Source of the DNA: Candidatus Liminaster caballi
Lineage (GTDB): Bacteria; Bacteroidota; Bacteroidia; Bacteroidales; UBA3663
Assembly: GCA_018065085.1 (NCBI GenBank)
Contig: JAGHUA010000006.1
Span: 1 to 64,000, forward strand
Direction of reading: 5' to 3'
Length of the DNA: 64,000 nucleotides
Shown: piece after piece, positions 1 to 8,837 of the stretch
Layout: every line of letters begins with the position of its first letter
Position numbering within the stretch: position 1 is the stretch's first letter
Made by a program: the position numbers and the translations under genes
The notes under the pieces: model-generated
What the model was told of the DNA's origin: nothing
The model's input: only the letters and a program-made list of their open reading frames with translations
The model's database searches: none

Positions 1-492
1 GGCGCCACGGACATCTCGTTGGGCAAGCTCTTCGGATTCCCATACGTCTCGACACGCAAACCTGCGCCGTTCGACACCGTGCTGCTCAACTACAACTGGC
101 AGATTTGGGACACACAGGCATTCTCGCTCTATGCCGGCACAACCGAGACTATTGACAAGACTTCGGCTCAGCAGGCCATCGACGGTGTACTTCGTTTTAT
201 GTCAAAGCTGGGCATGACCATCGGACAGGACATTTCGGACGGTCTCGACACGTTGATTGTGGATGAAGATCTGTGTCAGGTGGTGCAATCGCCACATGCC
301 GGAATCCTCGTGGATGTTGCCGAAGCAGGTCAGACAGTCAGGAAAGGCCAATCCATTGCCCGTATCATGCATCCATACGACGGCACACAGGTCTCAGAGA
401 TTTTTTCACCGTGTGACGGCATGATCTTCTTCGCCCGCAACAAATCGATAACATATCAGAACACCATATTATTCAGGATCAATCCTAATTAG
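1..492 (+). CDS. AstE/AspA-type zinc hydrolase, C-terminal part (5' end outside window)
   Basis: The reading frame is open from the first base, so this is the last ~163 codons of a longer gene and the TTG at 19 is not its start. The sequence resembles the C-terminal half of the succinylglutamate desuccinylase/aspartoacylase family (M14-like zinc amidohydrolases). The visible part runs from the end of the catalytic fold (segment around STRKPAPFDTVLLNYNW) into a small beta-barrel, lipoyl-like domain (VVQSPHAGILVDVAEAGQTV, then GQSIARI and SPCDGMI), which is typical of this family's C-terminus. The zinc ligands would lie upstream of the window and cannot be checked. The substrate is unknown. The gene converges on the minus-strand locus, and a hairpin at 578-613 lies between them. 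Confidence 0.72.
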   Translation, partial: GATDISLGKLFGFPYVSTRKPAPFDTVLLNYNWQIWDTQAFSLYAGTTETIDKTSAQQAIDGVLRFMSKLGMTIGQDISDGLDTLIVDEDLCQVVQSPHAGILVDVAEAGQTVRKGQSIARIMHPYDGTQVSEIFSPCDGMIFFARNKSITYQNTILFRINPN

Positions 493-577
493 TCAGCTCC
501 CACTTTTGCGGACATACCCAAATAAAGCAATTTATCATAGCAAGAATACTGGCAATGGATACTTTTTGACAGCAAAG

Positions 578-616
578 AAAAAGGACCGATTCCTAAGAGG
601 ATTCGGCCCTTTGTTT
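578..616. terminator. Bidirectional intrinsic terminator between converging genes
   Basis: An imperfect inverted repeat (AAAGG.CCGA.TCCT, loop AAG, AGGA.TCGG.CCTTT; two mismatches) is flanked by A-rich sequence on the left and T-rich sequence on the right. It can therefore stop transcription from both sides. It lies 86 bp after the upstream plus-strand gene and 24 bp beyond the stop of the GH128-like gene, the last gene of the minus-strand locus. Confidence 0.7.
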
Positions 617-639
617 TATCTTTGTGTCAGCTCTTTTCT

Positions 640-3600
640 TTAGCGGATAACCTGCTTCACACCATCGCGGATGATAAGTCCGCGGGCACCGGCATCAACT
701 CGCTGACCGGCAGCGTTGTATGATGGAGAAGATGTCTGATCAGCAGATGATGAGATACCCTGAATGGAAAGTATCTCAATGCCACTGGTCGGGAGCTGGG
801 CACCGGTCCACTGACCTATGATCTCAGGCATATTGCTAAGCTTCTGAATGAAACATGAATAGTTAAGCATGCGGAACTGACTGTCTGAATCTGGGATATA
901 AGTCCAGACACCATTCTGAAGTACGAGAGAACCGACAGGATAGCGTGCTGTGGTGGAAAGACAGCCACGCAAACCATTGACATTGGTCTTTGGAACATTG
1001 ACAGCATCTCCGCTTTCGGCAAATGCCACATTGGCCGATGGGTTGGCATGGTAGATGTACGGACAACCAGCTTCGGTAACGCCAGTGACCTCCTCAAGAC
1101 ATACAAATGCATGGCTCTCATGAATACCTGCAATCTGGTAGAGTGTGACATCGGCAGGAACGGTGATGCTGTAAGGCAGACAGATTGTGCCCCAGCCACT
1201 CTCGTCAGAAGGACGAAGGAACATTGGCACTCGACGGAGATAGAAGTCGGTGGCACACCACCAACCCTCGCGACGATCGCCATTGTGCGACGGATCGCCA
1301 TACTTATGCCACTGATTATCGACAGCACCAGCCTTGGAACCAATAAAGCCTACAGTGACGGTGTCGCCATCGTTGAGATAGACATAAGGTGTGGCAAGGG
1401 TCTGCCATTTGTCCTGATCAGAGAATGATGGGATATCGAGCACACCGAGCGAAAGCGACGGCGAGACGTACTCTTCATTGCCCACGGTAAGAACGGCATG
1501 CTGATCGGTCTCGCAGAAATGCTGAGTCGAAGCCTTGCATTCAAGAGCATAGAGACCGTGCAACGGAACCTTGACCTCCTGATCGATGGCCATGGTGCTC
1601 TGTGCACCCGAAGCGGCAGAAATAGACCACCATGCATTCCAGCAGGTCTTGCCAGCCTGTGTGGCAAGTCGCTGATCGCCGCCAGTGTAAGTACCGGTCT
1701 TGACGCGCCATCCGTCAGTCTTGTCAAATGATGCACTCATGACGCTGGTCTTATCGAGCGTATAGTCAAGACAGCCATCGGCAAGTGCATGAAGATTGTC
1801 GATAGCCTTAGCGACAGCTGCAACGGTGGTAGCATCTGCAAAGTCGGCAATGGCCTGCTGGGCAACGTCGGCAGGAATCACGTTCATATTGCCAAGGCTT
1901 GCAACCTCAGCGCAGAGTCTGCTGGCATCAGCCTGCTGGCGCAACACGGAAACAGCCAGCGTAATGTATGCCTCAAGATCGATGGCTGAGGTGGCAGATG
2001 CAGCAACAGACTGGACATCGGCATTGATCCACGGCAGCATGGTGTTCCAGCGAACGAAAGCCTCGGCACGCTGACGTGCCCAATAGAGGGCATCGGCAAG
2101 GGCATCAGCCTGATTATCGAACAAACGGCACACCGACATCTCGTCGATCTGAGCCACACCGCCAAGACCTCGCATCTGGATGAGCAGAAGAGTATCCGTA
2201 GTGACTGTGAAGGCTGAGCCCTGACGCGCCCATGCGGAAACATTAGGCAACTGAACGCGACGGTTGAGTTCGATACTCTCCTTGGATGTTGTGGAGATAC
2301 GCTGATAGTCAGGATTGTTGTTGCAGCCTGCTGCAGCCACATAGTAGCTGGCATTAGGTTCGAGCGAGAGAATCTTGCGCAAAGAATATGGAGACTTGGC
2401 ATCGGTGCTGTTTCCATAGCACTGGAGATATGCACCGCCATCGATACCGCCCTCGCTGATTATCTGGAAATATGGAGCTACGAGAGGCTGACCTGCACCA
2501 TTCTCCCACTCGCTGGCGCCGAACTCGAAACCTCCGTTGAGCAGACGATTGCCACCGAGATAGAGTGATGACTCGCCAAGCGATACGTCATCGCCAGGCT
2601 CAAGGTTCTCGTTCACAGCACTGGCTGCGTTGGTGTAACGGTCTTTATTGGCAAGATCGACGATGTGGATACGATACTTATAACCATCGCGGCCCTCAAC
2701 ATCGATTGAATAATCGGCCTCGCCCTCCTCCGGAGTCAGAACCTTAATCTGCTGCCATGTAGATTGACCCGGTTTCTGCTGCTCGACGGTCATGCTGCGA
2801 TTGTACTCGCCATTGTATTCATGCCACTTGAGAAGGACGGTGTGAGAAGTCTTATCATAAGAAGCAGTAAGATTGCCAGGATTGCGCATAGGCGGATTGC
2901 GAGGTATGAACTCATTGCTCTTCTTATAACCGATAGGTGTGTTCATCGAGGCATAGTAGTTGCCGAGCTTTGAGAGCTCCTTGTCTCGGTAGATCTTCGA
3001 GCAGTCGGCCTCGCTGTTCCAATAGGCATAACGCTCTACGCGATCGTTGGCATTGATCACATCGAGGATTGGCTTTGTGCCGTTGTATGTGTTGTCCTGA
3101 TTGCCATAGAAGTCGCCACGGTTGCTGACGGCAAATGCGCCGTTGTTGTTCCACGATGCACCCCAAACCCACTCAGAGATCCAAATCGGACGGCCATTGC
3201 CGTAATGGTCGCTATACCATGTGAGGTTGTTGAACGTGCCAGCCGTCCAATAGCAATGGAGGTCGAGGACGTCGCATCGCCAGCCACGGGCATCAATCGA
3301 GTCAATGAATGCCTTGAGATGTCCCATACTGCCATCATGCGATGACTCGGAACACAGACGAAGACCTGTACGCATGAGGTTCTCCCAATTGGCCAGCACG
3401 GTGGCAACATCCTGTGGATGATCGTCAGCCGAATTGCCAGGCTCATTATTGGTCTTGAGGTGGCAAGAATAAGTGACACCGCCACAGGCTGCCGACGACG
3501 GCCAGTCCTCATAAATGTGGTTTGGCACACACTCAATATCGGGGTTCATGTCATGACCGGTTCCCCAGTCATAACACCACGAAGCATTGACAAGGCTCAC

Positions 3601-4278
3601 ATAGTCGGCACGAGTGTCGCTGGCCACGCCTTTCTTCTGGGCATCATACCACTTGAAGATACGATAAGAGGTAATTGTCTTATCGAGCACGTTAGGCAGG
3701 GTAGCAACCTCAAGGTCCTCGGTGTCGGCAATGAAGCAACGGCTGTATCCTCGACCGCCGGCACGGGTTGAGAATGTGACCATATAGCCACGCTTGAGCT
3801 TGAAGCTGCGAATCTGGTTGTTGAGCTTCTCATCAGAGAGAGTATTCATGTAACCGCCATCGTTCTCAAGGCCGAAGCTATTGACAGATGTACCGCCGAA
3901 GTTCTGCTCAGAATAGACAGTGAGCGGCTTGATGGAGCTGGAGTATGGAAGGATGATGGCTCCCTCGGCATACATCTTGACCTGACAGTTGACATTGTTC
4001 GAGGCCTGAGCGCCATTGATATAGACATGGTTCTTGAGCCATGTGCTGATAACCTTGCTCGGCTTGGCACCACGGATGATGAGCACGGCATGGTCGAGAT
4101 TGGTGATATCGACCTTGCCGCCATCGGTGAACGGTGTGCTACCTGTGACGATATAATCGACATTGTCAGACAGGGTCACAGCCGTACTGACCTGAGCCAC
4201 AGTGGTGATGGTGTTGCCCGCCTGAGCCTGAAGGAAAAGGCCGGAGAGAAGGGCAAGTGCTATGGTTTTAAGTTTCAT
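640..4278 (-). CDS. Secreted multidomain glycoside hydrolase, GH128-like
   Basis: 1212 residues with a signal peptide (1-20, ending AQA) and no lipobox. Residues ~200-450 resemble the GH128 (Asl1-like) TIM barrel. ASWCYDWG (~232-239) is followed by VPNHIYEDW, then NNEPGN with candidate acid/base Glu279, the strand LDLHCYW, and WISEW with candidate nucleophile Glu369. Characterised GH128 enzymes cleave beta-1,3-glucans. The N-terminal ~130 residues look like a beta-sandwich or beta-helix accessory domain. A fibronectin-III-like segment (~465-560) follows, then two CBM-like beta-sandwich regions (from ~575 and ~840). The last 25 residues (YNAAGQRV...VKQVIR) match the tail shared by four other secreted proteins here. 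It is the last gene of the long minus-strand operon, 23 bp after the lyase gene. The family call rests on motif spacing only, and the true substrate is uncertain. Confidence 0.68.
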   Translation of the reverse strand: MKLKTIALALLSGLFLQAQAGNTITTVAQVSTAVTLSDNVDYIVTGSTPFTDGGKVDITNLDHAVLIIRGAKPSKVISTWLKNHVYINGAQASNNVNCQVKMYAEGAIILPYSSSIKPLTVYSEQNFGGTSVNSFGLENDGGYMNTLSDEKLNNQIRSFKLKRGYMVTFSTRAGGRGYSRCFIADTEDLEVATLPNVLDKTITSYRIFKWYDAQKKGVASDTRADYVSLVNASWCYDWGTGHDMNPDIECVPNHIYEDWPSSAACGGVTYSCHLKTNNEPGNSADDHPQDVATVLANWENLMRTGLRLCSESSHDGSMGHLKAFIDSIDARGWRCDVLDLHCYWTAGTFNNLTWYSDHYGNGRPIWISEWVWGASWNNNGAFAVSNRGDFYGNQDNTYNGTKPILDVINANDRVERYAYWNSEADCSKIYRDKELSKLGNYYASMNTPIGYKKSNEFIPRNPPMRNPGNLTASYDKTSHTVLLKWHEYNGEYNRSMTVEQQKPGQSTWQQIKVLTPEEGEADYSIDVEGRDGYKYRIHIVDLANKDRYTNAASAVNENLEPGDDVSLGESSLYLGGNRLLNGGFEFGASEWENGAGQPLVAPYFQIISEGGIDGGAYLQCYGNSTDAKSPYSLRKILSLEPNASYYVAAAGCNNNPDYQRISTTSKESIELNRRVQLPNVSAWARQGSAFTVTTDTLLLIQMRGLGGVAQIDEMSVCRLFDNQADALADALYWARQRAEAFVRWNTMLPWINADVQSVAASATSAIDLEAYITLAVSVLRQQADASRLCAEVASLGNMNVIPADVAQQAIADFADATTVAAVAKAIDNLHALADGCLDYTLDKTSVMSASFDKTDGWRVKTGTYTGGDQRLATQAGKTCWNAWWSISAASGAQSTMAIDQEVKVPLHGLYALECKASTQHFCETDQHAVLTVGNEEYVSPSLSLGVLDIPSFSDQDKWQTLATPYVYLNDGDTVTVGFIGSKAGAVDNQWHKYGDPSHNGDRREGWWCATDFYLRRVPMFLRPSDESGWGTICLPYSITVPADVTLYQIAGIHESHAFVCLEEVTGVTEAGCPYIYHANPSANVAFAESGDAVNVPKTNVNGLRGCLSTTARYPVGSLVLQNGVWTYIPDSDSQFRMLNYSCFIQKLSNMPEIIGQWTGAQLPTSGIEILSIQGISSSADQTSSPSYNAAGQRVDAGARGLIIRDGVKQVIR

Positions 4279-4301
4279 AGTAGGAATGAATATGAGATAA
4301 G

Positions 4302-7300
4302 TTAACGTACGATGAACTTATGGCCGCCACGGATATACACACCTGCTGGAAGCGGAGCGTCATCTGGCATACGACGGCCTGAGAGATTATAAACTGCCGA
4401 AGACACGGCTGGTTCGCTCTCTGCCACCTGACCGATGCCCGTGACAGACGACACAATGAGGATACCCTCAGACAGTCGGCTGCGATCGAATTCTATGTCA
4501 TAGCCATCGACAGTAATGGTAGGTGTGCCAATGATAGAGTTGCAGTTGGTAAAGAACTGCCACTCATCGCCAATCTGAGGTTCGTATGCCGAAGACACAA
4601 AGATTGAAATGGTGCCCTGGAGGGAGAGTGTGCTGACATTGTCGATGGTCGAGCAGGTGAAGGTTGAGCCAACCTTCTTGACACCGAGTCGCAGAGTACC
4701 TGTGCTGCTGATGCGCAAACCTTTCTTGCCGAAGTGGAGTGTTCCGCCTGCGAGAGTCTCGAGCTGGGCAGGCTGGAGCATACCATTGACCGTAACAGAG
4801 GCATTGCTGAGAGATGCTGAGGCGTTGTGATTGCCCCAAAGCTTGGCTCCAGCAGCAATGGTGAGCGCACCTGTACCGAGCGAGGCATTGCCTGTGAGTT
4901 TCATCACACCTTCCTGAACCTTAACTGAACCGGAGTTAGTCCAAGAGCCGCTAACGGTCATCAGACATGTACCGATCTTCTCGAAGTTCGACTTGTTGTC
5001 GCCACCGGCATCGGCGATGACACCGTCGAACTGGAAGTTTCCGAGAGCCTCACTTGAGTTACCGACCTTCCATGTGTTGCTGCCCGAAACGGCAGAACTG
5101 TTCTGGAAGTTGGCAATAGGCTGAGCCAAAGCGCCGGCACCTGTAAGCTTGCCAATGGTGAAGATTTTGGCAACGTTGGTCACAGTACAGCCAGCTGCAA
5201 CGTTGAGCGTGGCCTTTGGCATACCCGTAGAGTTATCGAGTGGCAACCACACACCAGTGTTGGTATGCTTGATAGTACCCTCGAAGTTTGTCCAGTCGCC
5301 AGTGATACGTACGCGGCTCACTGTGTTGCGAGGCGTGATTGTGAGAGTGCCCTTACCCGTGAGCTTATTGCCATAAGCAGTATAGTTGCTATAGGTCAGC
5401 GCCCATGTGGCATTCTTGCCCTCTGGCACATAAATCTCGTGTGAGGTTGCAGCTGCGTCATCATAGAGAGTACCACCCTGAAGTTCGACAACAGATGCAG
5501 GATTACCTCCCTGAGCTGCCAACGAACCAGAGGCTACGATAATGCGCGAAATAGAATTGCTCTTGGCAGTCTTGAGAGCACCAGAACCCTTCTTGGTAAG
5601 CACTGTTCCGTAGATATTGGCCTGCTGAGTGAAGTCGCCGCCAGTCATGAGCACGCCGCCCTCTGTTCCTACACAACGGAAAGGCGAGCCGTTGGTGACG
5701 GCTGCTGTGGTCTGAAGTACTGCTCCGTTCTCGATAGTGAACTGAGCAGGTGTGGTAGTCACTCCACCGAGATTGCCCGTTGCGTCAATGTTGTTGGCAA
5801 GGGATGACACAAGCACTGTACCGCCACGGAGGTAGTTACCACCCGTGTAGCTGTTGAGAGTTGAGATCGAAACCTTACCGTTGCCCTCTTTTACCAAAGC
5901 GCCGTCAGTGACCATGCCCTCGCCCTTGAGCGTATAGTTACCCTCGCCTTCAAAACGCATAGTATCGACAGAGAGTGGCTCAACAATATTAATTGCCCTG
6001 TTCTCAGCACCGTCGCCAAAGATGACATAATCGCCATTGACAAAGGTTTCGGCCTTCTGGTCGGCATCATCGGCAAGATAGAAGTTGGCTGTAGCAGCAA
6101 AATCCCAGTCTGAACCCATTGCGCCTGTCCAGAATATTGTGGATGGTGCACGTGTATCGGCCACAGTAACGACCATCTGACCATGATAGGCTGTGATTGT
6201 GATCTTGGCCTGACTGTTGCTAACCACCTTGATGTCGGAAACAGAACCAGAGGTGGTCTCAAACTCGCCAATGACATACTCGCCAGGCTGGAGATCTTCT
6301 GGCACATTAAGTTCGACTACCGGCTGAATGAACTCAGGACCGGCAACCTTCCACACATCATCCTTCTTGCTGACAATGGTGAGAGACTTGGCTGTAATAC
6401 GATCACATGTCTGTCCGTTGATGTCGATATGCAGACGGCTGCCATAGCCGAGCTTAAGACCCTCAACCACGGTGATATTGCCAACCTTGCCTTCGCCGCC
6501 AGGACGGATCACAGAACCATACTCGGCTGTGATGCTGCGGAATGTGCCGCCATCGCTGTTGAGGCGTGCAAAACGGTGAAGGGTAACATCAGATGAAGAC
6601 ATCGAACCGTCAAAATTGACCTCACCGCCCCAAATCTCTGTTGCTCCGGTGTGGGTCATAACGGTGGCAGGAAGATTGAGCGTACCATCACCCTGCTTGA
6701 CAAGACGGGTGTCGCCGCTGAAGGCTCCGCCTGTCACGTTACATGTATAGTAATCGTATGTGATAGCCTTATTAGCTGTGTTGCACTCGCTGGCAGCACT
6801 GCCCTGTACCCATGATGGGACATTGAACGTAACCACATAAGGCTTGGCTCCATCCTGAAGTGACACCGATGCATCTGCCGAAGGACATACGATAACGTGC
6901 TGTCCATCGTGAACAGATGAGATAGTGCCGCCGTCGGCTACCTCTACTCGGCCTGTCATGGTGAGCGGTGGAGGAGCTACGGTATAGCCCTCAAGTTCGC
7001 CAAGGAAGTAGCTTACGTGTGGAGGCTGGTTGTAACCGCACATCTGCCATACCATAGCATTGCGGTACTGATGATCGTACCAGAGAGAATAGTTGCGATA
7101 AGTGGTTGGATTAGGTGTGGTATAGATGCGGATGTTGTTGGCAGCCGTGCGCATGATGATTTCCTCACGCCAGTCGCCGAAGACATCGCCCTGATAACAT
7201 GGTGTACCCTTGGTGTCGTTGTTAGTCATCGAACCCTCGCAGGTATAGATAGGAGCCCAATTGCCATACTTGGCAACGCAACCCTCGGTGTTCTTTCCAT

Positions 7301-8828
7301 TAAGATAGTTGAATGTCTCGGAAAGGAGGTCACCATCCCAGAAAATGCGGAAATTGGTGTTGATGCCAGTGCCGATAAGACCTTCGACAGGAGCATTGGT
7401 CACCGTGCTGATAGGATCGCCCCAAGCAGAACCGACAGCACCAGGGAAATCGTTGGTGAAGTTGCCGCACATTGATCGGCCTACATCCTTACCTACGCCA
7501 AGACTGGCTGCATAGAGCTTGCTGGTTGTGGCGTCACGATAGTTGAAGCCCTGACGATCCTCATTGCAGGCAAAGAACTCAAGTCCGTGGATATATGGAT
7601 TGAAATCACCGCAGTGCTGAGCATCACCGTGGCCAAGGCCTGATGTAGAAAGACCCTTGCCATTGTCATCGATGATCATCGAACCGAACACGATCTCGTC
7701 GCGTCCGTCCATATCGACATCCGCAATGCCATAGTTATGATAGCCCTGACCCTTCCATGGACCATTGGTATTGTTGTACCAACGCCAGCGGACGTTGAGC
7801 TGGTGGGTGGCAGGATCGACATCATAGGCGATCATCTTATGACGAGTGTAGATGCCTCGTGCAAGGAAGATGCTCGGTTTGCGTCCATCAAGATAGGGAG
7901 CACCGAAGAAATATTTAGACGAACGATGACCATAGCCATCGCCCCATGCGGCATTGAGATCATTCTCGCCAGACTCAAGACGAGCCAATGGGTAGGTAAT
8001 GCACTGGTATGGAGCACCTGTTTCACCGTTCATATATACGAGATACTCAGCACCGTCGTGCATGAACCAGTTGGCACCTCCGCCAAATTCGGCACGATAG
8101 TTGACGCTTGCATTGCCGACGGTATAAACTGATCCATCGGCCTTGTGGATGGTAGTACCATCAGCTGCACGCATCACAGCCTCGGCCTTGCCATCGCCGT
8201 CCCAGTCATAACCTACGATGTTGATCTCATTATTCTGGAAGTCGCCCATGTTAGGTCCGCAGTTGACCCACCAAAGCACAGTGCCATCAAGTTTCAGACA
8301 CTCCAGCAATGTGTGTTCCTTGGTATCGACGCCATTGATCTTAGCACCGTTGCGTGGGAAGCTCTGTCCGATCTCATCGGCATTATCGTATTTCATGAGA
8401 ATCTCGAGCTGTCCGTCGCCATCGACATCACAGCAGCACGCATCGTTAGGCACGTATGTACACTTGAGCTGCGATGAATGCTGTGGGTGAATCTCAAAAT
8501 ACTGCTTGTTCCAAACCGTGGCAGGTGCACTTGCCTCCTTCTCTACGCCGCGCACTACGGGACGTACGGTATATGAACTTGAGGCAGAACCCGAACGGTC
8601 CGTGAAGTTTGACACTTTGAGCGGAGCATCGTTGAGCTTGGTTCCGTCACGATAGACATTGTACTCTACGTCATAATACTCGTCGGCAAGAATGCGCCAC
8701 GACACCAAGGTAGTGCCTGTTGATACCGGCACAGCTATAAGACCTCGGTCGAGCTTGTCGGTCTGACGCTGGGCGCTGACAGGCAGCAGCAATGAAGCTG
8801 CCGCAAGAACGGTAAATATTCTCTTCAT
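4302..8828 (-). CDS. Rhamnogalacturonan lyase, family PL11, with beta-repeat C-terminal extension
   Basis: 1508 residues with a signal peptide ending VSAQ (~20). Residues ~22-620 read as the PL11 beta-propeller lyase that cleaves the rhamnose-galacturonate backbone of rhamnogalacturonan I. The N-terminus (KLDRGLIAVPVSTGTTLVSW, then VEYNVYRDGTKLN) is characteristic. Calcium-binding loops follow: DVDGDGQLE (~134), DWDGDGKAE (~208) and DVDMDGRDE (~370), with GLGHGDA (~397) and GDVFGDWREEI (~548). PL11 enzymes are usually ~600 residues. The extra ~880 residues contain several autotransporter-associated beta-strand repeats (LVKQGDGTLNLP, LVKEGNGKVSI, YTGGNYLRGGTV), suggesting an elongated beta-helix stalk or binding surface. 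The protein ends in the shared tail (YNLSGRRM...KFIVR). It lies 9 bp after the zincin-like gene and 23 bp before the GH128-like gene. Confidence 0.88.
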   Translation of the reverse strand: MKRIFTVLAAASLLLPVSAQRQTDKLDRGLIAVPVSTGTTLVSWRILADEYYDVEYNVYRDGTKLNDAPLKVSNFTDRSGSASSSYTVRPVVRGVEKEASAPATVWNKQYFEIHPQHSSQLKCTYVPNDACCCDVDGDGQLEILMKYDNADEIGQSFPRNGAKINGVDTKEHTLLECLKLDGTVLWWVNCGPNMGDFQNNEINIVGYDWDGDGKAEAVMRAADGTTIHKADGSVYTVGNASVNYRAEFGGGANWFMHDGAEYLVYMNGETGAPYQCITYPLARLESGENDLNAAWGDGYGHRSSKYFFGAPYLDGRKPSIFLARGIYTRHKMIAYDVDPATHQLNVRWRWYNNTNGPWKGQGYHNYGIADVDMDGRDEIVFGSMIIDDNGKGLSTSGLGHGDAQHCGDFNPYIHGLEFFACNEDRQGFNYRDATTSKLYAASLGVGKDVGRSMCGNFTNDFPGAVGSAWGDPISTVTNAPVEGLIGTGINTNFRIFWDGDLLSETFNYLNGKNTEGCVAKYGNWAPIYTCEGSMTNNDTKGTPCYQGDVFGDWREEIIMRTAANNIRIYTTPNPTTYRNYSLWYDHQYRNAMVWQMCGYNQPPHVSYFLGELEGYTVAPPPLTMTGRVEVADGGTISSVHDGQHVIVCPSADASVSLQDGAKPYVVTFNVPSWVQGSAASECNTANKAITYDYYTCNVTGGAFSGDTRLVKQGDGTLNLPATVMTHTGATEIWGGEVNFDGSMSSSDVTLHRFARLNSDGGTFRSITAEYGSVIRPGGEGKVGNITVVEGLKLGYGSRLHIDINGQTCDRITAKSLTIVSKKDDVWKVAGPEFIQPVVELNVPEDLQPGEYVIGEFETTSGSVSDIKVVSNSQAKITITAYHGQMVVTVADTRAPSTIFWTGAMGSDWDFAATANFYLADDADQKAETFVNGDYVIFGDGAENRAINIVEPLSVDTMRFEGEGNYTLKGEGMVTDGALVKEGNGKVSISTLNSYTGGNYLRGGTVLVSSLANNIDATGNLGGVTTTPAQFTIENGAVLQTTAAVTNGSPFRCVGTEGGVLMTGGDFTQQANIYGTVLTKKGSGALKTAKSNSISRIIVASGSLAAQGGNPASVVELQGGTLYDDAAATSHEIYVPEGKNATWALTYSNYTAYGNKLTGKGTLTITPRNTVSRVRITGDWTNFEGTIKHTNTGVWLPLDNSTGMPKATLNVAAGCTVTNVAKIFTIGKLTGAGALAQPIANFQNSSAVSGSNTWKVGNSSEALGNFQFDGVIADAGGDNKSNFEKIGTCLMTVSGSWTNSGSVKVQEGVMKLTGNASLGTGALTIAAGAKLWGNHNASASLSNASVTVNGMLQPAQLETLAGGTLHFGKKGLRISSTGTLRLGVKKVGSTFTCSTIDNVSTLSLQGTISIFVSSAYEPQIGDEWQFFTNCNSIIGTPTITVDGYDIEFDRSRLSEGILIVSSVTGIGQVAESEPAVSSAVYNLSGRRMPDDAPLPAGVYIRGGHKFIVR

Positions 8829-8837
8829 AATGTAACT

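Noticed and set aside
816..2441. Several 60-185 codon frames inside the GH128-like gene
   Set aside because: All overlap the long frame that has a signal peptide and domain structure; no independent support.
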